A stretch of 64,000 nt of DNA. Source: Paenibacillus lactis. Lineage in GTDB: Bacteria; Bacillota; Bacilli; Paenibacillales; Paenibacillaceae. The notes beneath the pieces are model-generated. The model saw nothing but the letters and a program-made list of their open reading frames with translations. It made no database searches and had not been told where the DNA came from. The DNA lies in contig NZ_JAGGKI010000013.1 of assembly GCF_017873605.1 (NCBI RefSeq), positions 1-64,000 of the forward strand, written 5' to 3'. Made by a program: the position numbers and the translations under genes. The number at the start of each line of letters is the position of its first letter. The first letter of the stretch is position 1. This document shows positions 16,979 through 25,241 of the stretch, piece by piece.

Positions 16979-17605
16979 TTAGACGACGAAAATGTCCCGA
17001 AATAAAAAGCTCCACCGATGCCTGTTGCTGATCCATATGTCGACGTTCGGCATCAGGACAGGGCATACATGCTTCAAATTCCAGTCCTGCCATTCCAACT
17101 CGACGACCGGAGCATGGTTGACGACAAGCACGTGGAATGGGCCTGTACACAGCTCTTTCAGCACAGCTTCCAATTCTTTGACTTCCTCGTAGTTGGAATC
17201 CGTTCGGATAAAGAGAATTCGTCCCCCGCTCTCCACGTATTGTAAAAATCTAGCGATGCGCCGGTCATATTTTGCCTTGATTTCAGGAAAAGCGGCAAAA
17301 TGAGGGGGGAAGTTGTTATGCGTGTAAAAATCATGGTTCATGTAAAGCTCGTATTCCCGGTCCAATACGTTATACAGCTCATCGCTGGCTTGATTGACGA
17401 GAACCAAATTCGGGTAAACGAGCATCCCTTGAAAACGATTGCGGAGCATTCTCGAGATTTGAGGCAGCACGGGAGTTCCCATCCAATCAATGGGACCGGC
17501 GAACTTGCGAAGGCCGTGTGCCTTCATTTCCATACCCGGTAAGCAATTTGACCCTAGGCTGAATACTGCCGAGTACACGCCCTTGATATCCTGCAGCGTT
17601 GCCAT
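16979..17605 (-). CDS. DUF1796 family putative papain-like cysteine peptidase
   Basis: 208 aa. It starts with the DUF1796 hallmark VFSLGSNCLPGMEMKAHGLR, whose Cys is the proposed nucleophile. It continues with FAGPIDWMGTP, NHDFYTHNNFP, YDRRIARFLQYVESG and ILFIRTDSNYEE. A His in VVNHAPVVE may complete the site. The family is common in Bacillus and Paenibacillus beside glycosyltransferases. It has also been annotated as a cysteine peptidase by fold prediction only, so an esterase-like role in glycan modification is possible. It faces the GT operon and is divergent from the next small gene. Confidence 0.8.
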   Translation of the reverse strand: MATLQDIKGVYSAVFSLGSNCLPGMEMKAHGLRKFAGPIDWMGTPVLPQISRMLRNRFQGMLVYPNLVLVNQASDELYNVLDREYELYMNHDFYTHNNFPPHFAAFPEIKAKYDRRIARFLQYVESGGRILFIRTDSNYEEVKELEAVLKELCTGPFHVLVVNHAPVVELEWQDWNLKHVCPVLMPNVDIWISNRHRWSFLFRDIFVV

Positions 17606-17801
17606 GAGAAGACACAGCTCCTTTCATTTTTTGATATTTTATTCTTTCAATATATTAAATGCGGGCCGGAGGGAAGCGGCTTGGACCGGGTGTACCCTTC
17701 CACAGAATTGGTCGAACGTCCTCAATGGATTGGCCCTTCCGCCGATAGGTCGTCATACATACCCTGTTATTAATGATCCTTCAATAGCAGGGGGGAATAC
17801 G

Positions 17802-18137
17802 ATGTCCATCTTTCGATTAGATGCTGCAGAGTACGGAAGTATTGATGCGCGTTATATCCAGTCGGTCGATCTGACGATTACGAACACGGGCGGGGAGGAC
17901 TTTGACGTATTGATCCACGGGTATTATCCCCATGGCGTTTATTACGTCGGGCTGGTGCATGCCGCAGCGGGGGCTACCGTATTTGTGCCAGATATCACGA
18001 ACCAAAATATGACATTCAGCTTGCTGCTGGTAACGAACATCAACTATTCATACTCCACGCAAATTACGGTTCATGCCAAAAATCAGGGCCAGCTTGTGGC
18101 TGTATTTTCAAAATCCGATTTTTATACGATTGAATAA
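17802..18137 (+). CDS. Small beta-rich protein of the glycan cluster
   Basis: 111 aa starting MSIFRLDAAEYGSIDARYIQ. The composition is beta-rich (SVDLTITNTGGEDFDVLIHGYYP; TFSLLLVTNINYSYSTQITV), suggesting a small beta-sandwich. No signal peptide, Cys or catalytic motif. The ATG at 17802 has GGGGGG 7 nt upstream; the frame is open to 17490 but that part overlaps the divergent DUF1796 gene. It lies 12 bp before a GT4 gene, so the two are co-transcribed. Possibly a structural or spore-surface protein that the glycosyltransferases modify; this is inference. Confidence 0.7.
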   Translation: MSIFRLDAAEYGSIDARYIQSVDLTITNTGGEDFDVLIHGYYPHGVYYVGLVHAAAGATVFVPDITNQNMTFSLLLVTNINYSYSTQITVHAKNQGQLVAVFSKSDFYTIE

Positions 18138-18149
18138 GGAGGGCGCGAC

Positions 18150-19217
18150 ATGAAGGTGCTGTTCGTATACTATGTACCGAGCGGAGGCGTCGAGACATTG
18201 AACAGACAGCGGTGCCGTGCACTCCGCCTCGCAGGGATTGAATCTCATTGCCTGTATTATTCCTGGGGCTCGGGTATGCAAAATCCTGCGGACTTTCCGA
18301 TATATGTGACCCGGAACGATATCGAGATCAAGCATATTTTGGACTCGTGCGGTTTTAATTGCATCGTTGTGACGACGGATCATGCAAGCTTTCCAAGATT
18401 CCGCATGCTGGGTTACCAAGGGAAAATGCTGCTGGAAATCCAAGGCTACGGACCAAGGAGCGTTGCCCAAGCACAGCTGACACAAGCCATTCCTTATGTC
18501 AATGCCTATGCGGATGGGCTGCTCAATCCGAACACGCCGCATATTTCCGCGTTATTCCGGGATTTATATCCCAACAAACCGCAATTCAATTTCAATAATT
18601 GCTTTGATGGCACCGAATTCACATACAGGCCGTCCGGGATTCATGCCAGCCCGATCATAGCGTGGCTCGGGCGCATCGAGGACAATAAGAACTGGCGCGA
18701 ATTTCTTCATATTGGACATCAGCTTATGGCTCACGTACCGGATCTGCAATTATGGATGTTCGAGGATAATCAGCTCAGCATTCCATCGGAACGCGAGCAG
18801 TTTCATGCACTGATCGCCGAGCTCGGCTTGTCCGACCGGCTTACGATCCGTGCGAATGTCCCGAATGCACAGATGCCGTACTATTACTCCATCATCGGGG
18901 ACTCCGGCGGCTTTCTGTGCAGCACATCGAAGGTGGAGGGAGCGCCGTACGCGGTGCTGGAGGCGATGAGCTGCCGTTGTCCGGTGCTTACGACGGATTC
19001 GGATGGTGTCTCAACCTCGGTGTATCATAATGAAACAGGAAAGTTCTATGTTCTGGGGAACATCCAGCATGCGGTACAGGAGGGGCTTGAGCTGATGAGG
19101 AGTCCGGGATTGCGTGAGCACATCCGGACACGGGCGAAGAACCATGTGCACGAGAGTTTTAATCCGCATTTGTATGCGATGAACTTTGCATCCATGCTTC
19201 AGGCTATCGGGCTGTGA
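18150..19217 (+). CDS. Glycosyltransferase family 4
   Basis: 355 aa, GT-B fold. It starts MKVLFVYYVPSGGVETLNRQ, with the GGVET loop typical of family 4. The C-terminal half has IAWLGRIEDNKNWREFLHI, LTIRANVPNAQMPYYYS, and CSTSKVEGAPYAVLEAMSCRCPVLTTDSDG with the E-x7-E pair. The start follows AAGGAGGGCG. It is only distantly similar to the other GT4 in this cluster, so the two probably make different linkages. Confidence 0.9.
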   Translation: MKVLFVYYVPSGGVETLNRQRCRALRLAGIESHCLYYSWGSGMQNPADFPIYVTRNDIEIKHILDSCGFNCIVVTTDHASFPRFRMLGYQGKMLLEIQGYGPRSVAQAQLTQAIPYVNAYADGLLNPNTPHISALFRDLYPNKPQFNFNNCFDGTEFTYRPSGIHASPIIAWLGRIEDNKNWREFLHIGHQLMAHVPDLQLWMFEDNQLSIPSEREQFHALIAELGLSDRLTIRANVPNAQMPYYYSIIGDSGGFLCSTSKVEGAPYAVLEAMSCRCPVLTTDSDGVSTSVYHNETGKFYVLGNIQHAVQEGLELMRSPGLREHIRTRAKNHVHESFNPHLYAMNFASMLQAIGL

Positions 19218-19348
19218 GGGGCGCGAGCACGGCCTGCTTTGTACGAAGTGTCGTACAGAGCAGGCCGGTTTGCATGGGTTTTGGCCGGAATGGTCCGGAA
19301 GAACATGCAAAGTGGGTCAGTTCGGGTGAACAATTACTTGATCTTTAC

Positions 19349-19470
19349 GGAGCTCTGAAGGCGGATCACGTCCCGAAAAGGGACTTGTGCGAGAGAAAAG
19401 GAGCTCCAAGGGCGCAGCACGTCCCGAAAAGGGACTTGTGCAGGTGAAAAGGAGCTCCAAGGGACTTGCA
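19349..19470. repeat. 51-bp tandem repeat array, 2.4 copies
   Basis: GGAGCTC begins at 19349, 19400 and 19451, exactly 51 bp apart. Each full unit has GGAGCTCC, GGCG(G/C)A, a hairpin made of CACGTCCC-GAAAA-GGGACTTGTG, and GAAAA before the next unit. The third copy is cut short after GGAGCTCCAAGGGACTTGC. The same unit occurs near the left edge of the window (91-155). The 371-bp gap 19218-19588 otherwise holds only the terminator at 19479-19525. Confidence 0.85.
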
Positions 19471-19478
19471 CCGTGACC

Positions 19479-19525
19479 AATAGCCCGGCTCATTCCACTT
19501 CAGGAATCGAGCCGGGCTATTTTTT
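19479..19525. terminator. Bidirectional terminator after the glycan cluster
   Basis: AATAGCCCGGCTC pairs with GAGCCGGGCTATT around a 17-nt loop, with TTTT following. Confidence 0.85.
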
Positions 19526-19588
19526 AAGTGATTACCGTCAGCTCTACCCGCCCGAAAAGGGGCTGCGGAGAAGGGGCTTCGGGCCTTC

Positions 19589-20506
19589 CTATGTCGGCTG
19601 CACCCAGGAATGGTAGGTTTCCGCAATGCCTTCCTCAAGCCGGTAGCGGGGATACCATTCCAGGATCTCGCGAGCTCGGGAATTGTTCAGGCAGCTATGG
19701 ACGATGTCACCCGGCTTAGCCGGGTGATATTCAATATGGATCGGTTCGGGATGATTACAGCGAATCAACTCGACCAGGTGATTGATCGGTTGGCTGCTTC
19801 CGGTGCTGACGTGCAGAATCTCTTGATCGCCATGATGGATGGCTGCGAGATTGGCTTCCACAACGTCCTTGACAAAAATAAAGTCCCTCGTCTGGCTGCC
19901 GTCCCCATATATGTGCAGCGGCAGCTTCTGCAGCAGTCGAGCCCCGAAAACGGCAACGACGCCGCCTTCGCCTTTGGGCGTCTGACCCGGACCATATACG
20001 TTGCCGTAGCGCAGAATCGTGTAAGTCAAGCCGAAGAAACGGTGATAGAGCCGCACGTAATGTTCGCCTACCATTTTCGATAACGCATAGAAGGAGATTG
20101 GCGATAGCGGGTCGGTTTCATGCAGCTCGGGCTTTTCAAGATCGCCATATACGCCGGCGGTCGAAGCGTACACGAACTTTCGCACACCCGCTTTGCGGCA
20201 TGCTTCAAGCAGGTTCAGGGTGCCCATGATGTTCGCATCCGCGTCCAGTCTGGGACTCTGAATGGATCGCTGCACATCGGCCTGGGCGGCTAGATGAAAG
20301 ACGACGTCCGGTTTTAACATCGCGATATATTCCGTAGTATGGAGGCTGTTCACATCGGCCACATGCAGAATCGCCTCACTGTGAAGGCGGCCGGGATCAC
20401 CGGTTGTCAGATTATCTATAACATGAACCTCGTATCCGCGATTAACGAGTCCGTTCACCAGGTGGTACCCGATAAAACCCGCTCCGCCGGTTACAACCAT
20501 CTTCAT
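19589..20506 (-). CDS. NAD-dependent epimerase/dehydratase, GalE-like
   Basis: 305 aa extended SDR. The Rossmann motif TGGAGFIGYHL is at the start, VFHLAAQADVQRS follows, the catalytic Ser region is YASTAGVYG, and the active-site YALSK motif follows in SFYALSKMVGEHY. Nucleotide-sugar binding is suggested by RYGNVYGPGQ and YGDGSQTRDFIFVKDV. Such enzymes interconvert UDP-glucose/UDP-galactose or UDP-GlcNAc/UDP-GalNAc. Its place beside three glycosyltransferases suggests it supplies a donor sugar. The start follows GGAGGGACC. The exact substrate cannot be read from sequence. Confidence 0.88.
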   Translation of the reverse strand: MKMVVTGGAGFIGYHLVNGLVNRGYEVHVIDNLTTGDPGRLHSEAILHVADVNSLHTTEYIAMLKPDVVFHLAAQADVQRSIQSPRLDADANIMGTLNLLEACRKAGVRKFVYASTAGVYGDLEKPELHETDPLSPISFYALSKMVGEHYVRLYHRFFGLTYTILRYGNVYGPGQTPKGEGGVVAVFGARLLQKLPLHIYGDGSQTRDFIFVKDVVEANLAAIHHGDQEILHVSTGSSQPINHLVELIRCNHPEPIHIEYHPAKPGDIVHSCLNNSRAREILEWYPRYRLEEGIAETYHSWVQPT

Positions 20507-20645
20507 GAATGGTCCCTCCAGCCTTATAGTTTAGGATGCTCTATCCTACGCTGAACGGGGCCCTTCCGCTTGAGACAATTGACCCCACATGGAAAGGATT
20601 GGGCGGGGGGAGGCCTTGGAATTAGATCGGATTTTACATTCCTGT

Positions 20646-20651
20646 TATAAT
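20646..20651 (+). promoter_or_regulatory. -10 box of the LTA synthase-like gene
   Basis: A perfect TATAAT at 20646-20651 with a weak TTAGAT -35 about 18 bp upstream. The start codon lies 45 bp downstream. Confidence 0.45.
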
Positions 20652-20696
20652 GGAGGCTGCACGTTTAAATTCATTTTACAAAAGAGGGATCGAGTC

Positions 20697-22613
20697 ATGG
20701 ATCGGAATCATGAGCAAAGGTTAAAAATATATATTTTTATGTTTTTGACGTTATTTTTGAAGCTCATCCTATTAAGGGTATTCTTGTTTAACGGGGTGGC
20801 ATGGGGAAAGGTGCTTACGGATGCGTTGTCCCTTCTGGCCCTGCTCAGTTTGCTGGAGCTGCTTCTCCCGATAAAAGGCAAGAAAACCGCCTATAGGGTG
20901 ATCAATCTTGTCTTCTCCTTCATTCTGTTTGCCTCGGCTGTGTATAACGTTCATTTCGGGTCAATCCCGACGTATACAGCCATGGCCGGTTTGGGGCAGG
21001 TGAATCAGGTGAGATCCAGCATTATCCCTTTGCTGGAGCCGGCGCATTTTTTATTCTTCCTGGATTTGCTGATCATTCTGCTGGTCATTATTTTTCGGAA
21101 AATCCGCTCAAGAACCCATAGAGGACTGCACTTCAGCACGCAGCGCTCTTATATTTCCTCTGCCAGATCAGGAATGAGATGGCGTTTGGCCATGGGAGGC
21201 ATTCTGGTGCTAGCCCTGGTGCTCTCTACTCTGATCGTAAGGAAGGCATGGGGGATCGAGAATGAAATTGTCCGAGCAGAGAATATGGGCTTCATGAACT
21301 ATCAGGTATCTGCCGTCGTCCGGCAATCGCAGGAGAACCGCGCACTGGCACAAGGAAATCTGCAAGAGAAAATCGGGGAGATCCGGCAGCTGCAGGCTTC
21401 GTATCCCTACGGTGAAGACAAAGGGAAGCAGCCGGAAGGATTTGGTGCCGCAAAAGGCAAAAACCTGATCATCGTACAGATGGAATCGCTGCAGCGATTC
21501 CCGATCGGGCAGTCCCTGGACGGTCAGGAAATTACACCGGTTATGAACAAGCTGGCTGAAGAAGGCTTGTATTTTCCGCATATCTTCCAGCAGATCGGCC
21601 AAGGAAATACGTCGGATGCCGAGTTCGCCGTCAATACCTCCATCTATCCGACGGGCACGGTTGCGATGTCGACCGGCTTTGGCAGCAAGGAACTGCCAAG
21701 TCTTCCGAGACTCCTGGGGCAGCAAGGGTATGTCACCAGCACATTCCACGTAAACGATCTGAAGTTCTGGGATCGGAATAAACTGTATCCTGCCCTGGAT
21801 TTTCAACATTTTTTTGATAAGCCTTATTATAAAAATGATCATTTTAATGACTTCGGCCCTTCGGATGAAGAGCTGTTTCGCGTCGGGATGGAAAAGCTGC
21901 TCGAGAACCGGCAGCAGAATAAGCTGTCATATGCGCATATGATTACGGTCTCGAATCACTCCCCGTATACCGTGAAAGAGGAGTACGCGAAGTTGGCCCT
22001 GCCTGCAGAGCTAAGGGGAACCCATCTCGGGAACTACCTGCAATCGGTGAACTACTCCGATTATGCGCTGGGCACTCTGGTGGATCAGCTTAAGCAAAGC
22101 GGGATGTGGGACGAGACGGTGCTCGTCGTGTACGGCGATCATTTCGGCATCAATCCGGCCGAAGCCGATGCGAATATGATCTCGCAGACATTGGGCATTC
22201 CCTACCATGAACGGATTAGCCGCTTTAACATTCCGCTGATTATTCATGTTCCGGGTATGGACAAGGGGCGCACGATTGAACAAGTGGGAGGGCAGGTTGA
22301 TATTCTCCCGACCGTAGCAAACCTGCTCGGCATTTCGCTGGCGGACGAAAAGTTTACGGCATTCGGCCATGATCTGCTGAATGTGAAGCGGAATGTGATT
22401 GGCATGCGTTACTATCTGCCGACAGGCTCGTTCTTCAATAACGACATTCTGTTCGTTCCGGGAGACGGCTTTGAGGATGGGTCCGCCGTATCCATCAAGA
22501 CGATGGAGCCTGTTGAGGACCTATCACCCTACCGGCAGGATTATGATTATATATTGCAGTTAATGAAGCTGTCGGACGACTATGTCAAGATGCTTCCGAA
22601 GCGGGAACCCTGA
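20697..22613 (+). CDS. LTA synthase family protein (sulfatase-fold phosphotransferase)
   Basis: 638 aa. Five N-terminal membrane segments (about residues 10-220) precede an extracellular alkaline-phosphatase-type domain. Active-site elements are visible: NLIIVQMESLQ (metal-binding Glu), GQGNTSDAEF with the Thr nucleophile, TVSNHSPY and VYGDHFG with metal-binding Asp and His. LtaS-type enzymes polymerise glycerol-phosphate from phosphatidylglycerol on a glycolipid anchor; paralogues act as primases or stress isoforms. I chose ATG at 20697, with GAGGG upstream, rather than the longer frame. It is a single-gene unit with its own terminator. Confidence 0.9.
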   Translation: MDRNHEQRLKIYIFMFLTLFLKLILLRVFLFNGVAWGKVLTDALSLLALLSLLELLLPIKGKKTAYRVINLVFSFILFASAVYNVHFGSIPTYTAMAGLGQVNQVRSSIIPLLEPAHFLFFLDLLIILLVIIFRKIRSRTHRGLHFSTQRSYISSARSGMRWRLAMGGILVLALVLSTLIVRKAWGIENEIVRAENMGFMNYQVSAVVRQSQENRALAQGNLQEKIGEIRQLQASYPYGEDKGKQPEGFGAAKGKNLIIVQMESLQRFPIGQSLDGQEITPVMNKLAEEGLYFPHIFQQIGQGNTSDAEFAVNTSIYPTGTVAMSTGFGSKELPSLPRLLGQQGYVTSTFHVNDLKFWDRNKLYPALDFQHFFDKPYYKNDHFNDFGPSDEELFRVGMEKLLENRQQNKLSYAHMITVSNHSPYTVKEEYAKLALPAELRGTHLGNYLQSVNYSDYALGTLVDQLKQSGMWDETVLVVYGDHFGINPAEADANMISQTLGIPYHERISRFNIPLIIHVPGMDKGRTIEQVGGQVDILPTVANLLGISLADEKFTAFGHDLLNVKRNVIGMRYYLPTGSFFNNDILFVPGDGFEDGSAVSIKTMEPVEDLSPYRQDYDYILQLMKLSDDYVKMLPKREP

Positions 22614-22634
22614 CTTAAGGGATAGGTAATGACT

Positions 22635-22684
22635 AAGAGCTGTTTCACGAAGCGGTTAAGCGCTTGTGGAACGGCTCTTTTGTT
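22635..22684 (+). terminator. Terminator of the LTA synthase-like gene
   Basis: AAGAGCTGTTTCAC pairs imperfectly with GTGGAACGGCTCTT, followed by TTGTT. The remaining sequence to 22960 shows no gene or recognised element. Confidence 0.7.
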
Positions 22685-22964
22685 CGTTCATAAACAACAA
22701 TATCTCTTAAAAGAACAAGCAGCTTGGGCAGTAGGCAGAGAATAACGGAAAATACATGGGCTCTGTGCAAAGAGTTCAGTAACAGGCAGCACAGAACTGT
22801 CAGCACAGTACCGAGCCTCCCTGCATCAGCCGCTTTGCGTCAACCGCTCTGAATAAAGCCGAGTTTGATTGGTATGTAGCAGCCTATCGAAGGCAGATCC
22901 GTGTTTAAAGACAACGCATAAGTATTGTTGTCCCCGCTGATCGTGTGGTATGATTACCCATATT

Positions 22965-22995
22965 GTCAACCTATAATCGAAGTTTTTAGGTTGAC
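22965..22995 (+). promoter_or_regulatory. BirA-like operator over the bioB promoter
   Basis: A perfect inverted repeat GTCAACCTA (22965-22973) and TAGGTTGAC (22987-22995) with a 13-bp gap. It matches the half-site type of biotin repressor operators (TTGTnAAC ... GTTnACAA). A TATAAT sits in its left half (22972-22977), so binding would block transcription of bioB. Confidence 0.6.
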
Positions 22996-23026
22996 GTATA
23001 TTTGATTGGTAGAGGAGAAGTGAGAG

Positions 23027-24022
23027 ATGACGACTTCCGTTCAGTTGGATTGGCTGAAGCTGGCAGAGCAAATTGTGCAAGGGTATTCTATAAAGCCGGA
23101 AGAAGCGCTGGCGATCCTGCAGAGTGACGATGGAGAGCTGCTGACGGTAATGCAAGCCGCTTACCGGATCCGCAGAGAGTATTACGGCAATAAGGTAAAG
23201 CTGAATATGATCGTAAACGCCAAATCGGGGATGTGTCCCGAGGATTGCGGCTATTGCTCCCAGTCAATCGTATCCGAAGCCCCGATCGAGAAATACGCAT
23301 GGCTGACCAAGGAGAAAATTCTGGAGGGGGCCCGGGAATCGATCCGCCGCAAAGCCGGTACCTATTGCATTGTTGCTTCCGGCCGGCGTCCGTCCAACCG
23401 GGAAATGGAGCATGTGGTTGAAGCAGTGAAGGAGATCCGGGCGACAACGGATTTGAAGGTTTGCTGCTGTCTGGGCTTTCTAAGCGAGCAGCATGCGGCA
23501 CAGCTTGCTGAAGCCGGGGTGCACCGGTACAACCACAACCTTAATACGTCCAAAGACAATTATGAGAATATCACAACGACGCATACCTATGATCAACGTG
23601 TAGAAACGGTCAAGCAGGCGACTACCTCCGGCATGTCTCCGTGCTCAGGTGCCATTTTCGGAATGGGCGAAAGCCTGGAAGAACGGGTGCAAATAGCATT
23701 CGCACTGAAAGAGCTTGATGCCGATTCGATCCCTTGCAATTTCTTGAATGCGATTGACGGCACGCCGATGGAAGGTAGGAAGGAGCTGACTCCGAGGATG
23801 TGTCTAAAAATTCTTGCGATGATGCGATTTGTCAATCCGTCGAAGGAGATTCGGGTTGCCGGCGGCCGGGAAGTCAATCTCCGATCCCTGCAGCCGCTCG
23901 GATTATATGCAGCCAATTCGATTTTCATCGGTGATTACCTGACAACGTCCGGCCAGGCGCATACAGACGACTGGGGCATGATTGAAGATATGGGTTTTGA
24001 AATTGAGGAATGCGCATTATAA
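23027..24022 (+). CDS. bioB: Biotin synthase
   Basis: 331 aa radical-SAM enzyme inserting sulfur into dethiobiotin. The [4Fe-4S] motif is CPEDCGYC. Other family blocks are NMIVNAKSGMCPEDCGYCSQS, YNHNLNTSKDNYENITTTHTYDQRV, FGMGESLEER, PCNFLNAIDGTPM and the Arg-containing EIRVAGGREVNLRS, where the Arg coordinates the auxiliary [2Fe-2S] cluster. A GAGGAG site precedes the ATG. No other biotin gene is nearby, so bioB stands alone here; the operator upstream suggests control by BirA. Function is secure. Confidence 0.97.
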   Translation: MTTSVQLDWLKLAEQIVQGYSIKPEEALAILQSDDGELLTVMQAAYRIRREYYGNKVKLNMIVNAKSGMCPEDCGYCSQSIVSEAPIEKYAWLTKEKILEGARESIRRKAGTYCIVASGRRPSNREMEHVVEAVKEIRATTDLKVCCCLGFLSEQHAAQLAEAGVHRYNHNLNTSKDNYENITTTHTYDQRVETVKQATTSGMSPCSGAIFGMGESLEERVQIAFALKELDADSIPCNFLNAIDGTPMEGRKELTPRMCLKILAMMRFVNPSKEIRVAGGREVNLRSLQPLGLYAANSIFIGDYLTTSGQAHTDDWGMIEDMGFEIEECAL

Positions 24023-24029
24023 ACATGGG

Positions 24030-24058
24030 TTGACAATTGGCAGGGAAGCACATACTAT
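24030..24058 (+). promoter_or_regulatory. SigA promoter of the rhodanese-like gene
   Basis: A perfect TTGACA (24030-24035), 17 bp, then TACTAT (24053-24058). Confidence 0.7.
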
Positions 24059-24163
24059 ATACCCGTAGGGGTAGAGAGGCGTGGGAGATAACCATCGCTC
24101 GATCTATCGGTTCCTTGGCGAGTATCTGCCAGTACGAAATAACAATTACGGGGGAGTGCTTCC

Positions 24164-24553
24164 ATGCTGATTGCATTTGCCTTTTTAATAGCGGCCTTCG
24201 TCGTTCTATACCGGCGATATGTGCCAATCGCCGACTTGCAGCTGATGAAGTGCAGCGACCTGCAGCAAGCGAGGAAGGAATGCCCGGATTTGAAGCTGTT
24301 GGATGTCCGCGATGTCTCTGAGTTTACGCCGGACCCACATAAAGAAATGATCAATATATCGCTCGGAAGATTGCCTTATGTATGGGAGAAAGAGCTTCGC
24401 CCAGGCGATCATGTTGTAATCGTAACACCCAAGCGCTCCGACGGCTTCCGTGCGGCACGGAAACTGAAGAAAGCAGGGTTTCGTACCCTTTCCTATCTGC
24501 AGGAAGATTGCAAGGGTTGTCAATCCGTGCGGCGTCCAACGCTAAATTCATGA
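24164..24553 (+). CDS. Membrane-anchored rhodanese-like protein lacking the catalytic Cys
   Basis: 129 aa. One N-terminal membrane helix (LIAFAFLIAAFVVLY) is followed by a rhodanese fold: LKLLDVRDVSEFTPDPHKEMINISLG, then the loop VIVTPKRSDGFRAARKLKKAGF. In active sulfurtransferases the loop begins with Cys (CxxGxRS); here that position holds Thr-Pro. The protein is therefore unlikely to carry persulfide by the usual mechanism. Two Cys near the C-terminus (EDCKGCQS) could give a different redox role. It has its own promoter and terminator. Partner unknown. Confidence 0.8.
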   Translation: MLIAFAFLIAAFVVLYRRYVPIADLQLMKCSDLQQARKECPDLKLLDVRDVSEFTPDPHKEMINISLGRLPYVWEKELRPGDHVVIVTPKRSDGFRAARKLKKAGFRTLSYLQEDCKGCQSVRRPTLNS

Positions 24554-24592
24554 AGGTCTGGTCAGCAAACTGATTGCTGACCAGACTTTTTT
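24553..24592 (+). terminator. Terminator of the rhodanese-like gene
   Basis: AGGTCTGGTCAGC pairs with GCTGACCAGACTT, followed by a T-run. Confidence 0.85.
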
Positions 24593-24653
24593 CAATCCGA
24601 AACATACGCTTAATTAACCGGCGAGCTTGAACAGCTGTCTCACTGGCGCTGAT

Positions 24654-24683
24654 TTGACAATGATAATCGTTATCATTTAGAAT
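24654..24683 (+). promoter_or_regulatory. SigA promoter with embedded Fur box
   Basis: TTGACA (24654-24659), 18 bp, TAGAAT (24678-24683). The spacer contains TGATAATCGTTATCA (24661-24675), which matches the 7-1-7 Fur consensus TGATAATnATTATCA at all but one position. Fur with iron would occlude RNA polymerase. Confidence 0.85.
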
Positions 24684-24725
24684 GGAGTTATTATGTAAAT
24701 CGTATTATTATCAAAGGAGTGCTTT

Positions 24726-25070
24726 TTGAATATGTTAATTGAAACGAAAACCATCGTCGTAAAAGCCGGCACCTCGCATCTGGTTGTCGAGCGCTTCAGC
24801 AAGCCCGGGCCGATTGAAGAAATCGAAGGATTTATCGATCTGAGCGTTCTCGTTAAGAATGCCAAGCGGAGCGATGAGACCGAAGAAGTGATCGTCATGA
24901 TCCGTTGGGAAGACAAGGAAGCCTGGAAGCGCTGGGAGACCAGTCCCGCTCATATTCAAGGGCACCGCGATTCCCGCGGCAAGCCGCAGCCCGAACATGT
25001 CATCAGCTCGAGCCATGCCATGTATGAAGTTAAGGCAACGAAAGGTCCGAGATCTGTTCAACAGGCTTAA
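24726..25070 (+). CDS. hmoA: Heme-degrading monooxygenase, HmoA/IsdG-like
   Basis: 114 aa, antibiotic-biosynthesis-monooxygenase ferredoxin-like fold. Blocks typical of HmoA are VVERFSKPGPIEEIEGFIDLSVLV, MIRWEDKEAWKRWETSPAH and GHRDSRGKPQPEHVI. IsdG-type enzymes open heme in the cytoplasm to release iron; conserved Trp and His residues are present in WKRWETSPAHIQGH. The TTG start at 24726 is 6 nt after GGAG; ATG at 24732 is the alternative. The Fur-box promoter agrees with an iron-starvation role. No heme importer is nearby. Confidence 0.88.
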   Translation: MNMLIETKTIVVKAGTSHLVVERFSKPGPIEEIEGFIDLSVLVKNAKRSDETEEVIVMIRWEDKEAWKRWETSPAHIQGHRDSRGKPQPEHVISSSHAMYEVKATKGPRSVQQA

Positions 25071-25096
25071 TTAGATCATAGCTGTATTTGTGAACG

Positions 25097-25130
25097 AGGA
25101 AGCGTATTCGCATACGCTTCTTTTTTTTTG
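25097..25130 (+). terminator. Terminator of hmoA
   Basis: GAAGCGTAT-TCGC-ATACGCTTC followed by nine T. Confidence 0.92.
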
Positions 25131-25241
25131 TTGATCACGGTCATCTGATCCGGAGATTAAAACGGAAGATATTAGGGAATCGTATGGTGTGGAGATTGTC
25201 CTGATTGATTCTATATACGACCTGCAAGGAGGATGCTGGAT

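Noticed and set aside
19349..19470. CRISPR array
   Set aside because: The whole 51-bp unit repeats, with no unique spacers, only 2.4 copies and no cas genes nearby.
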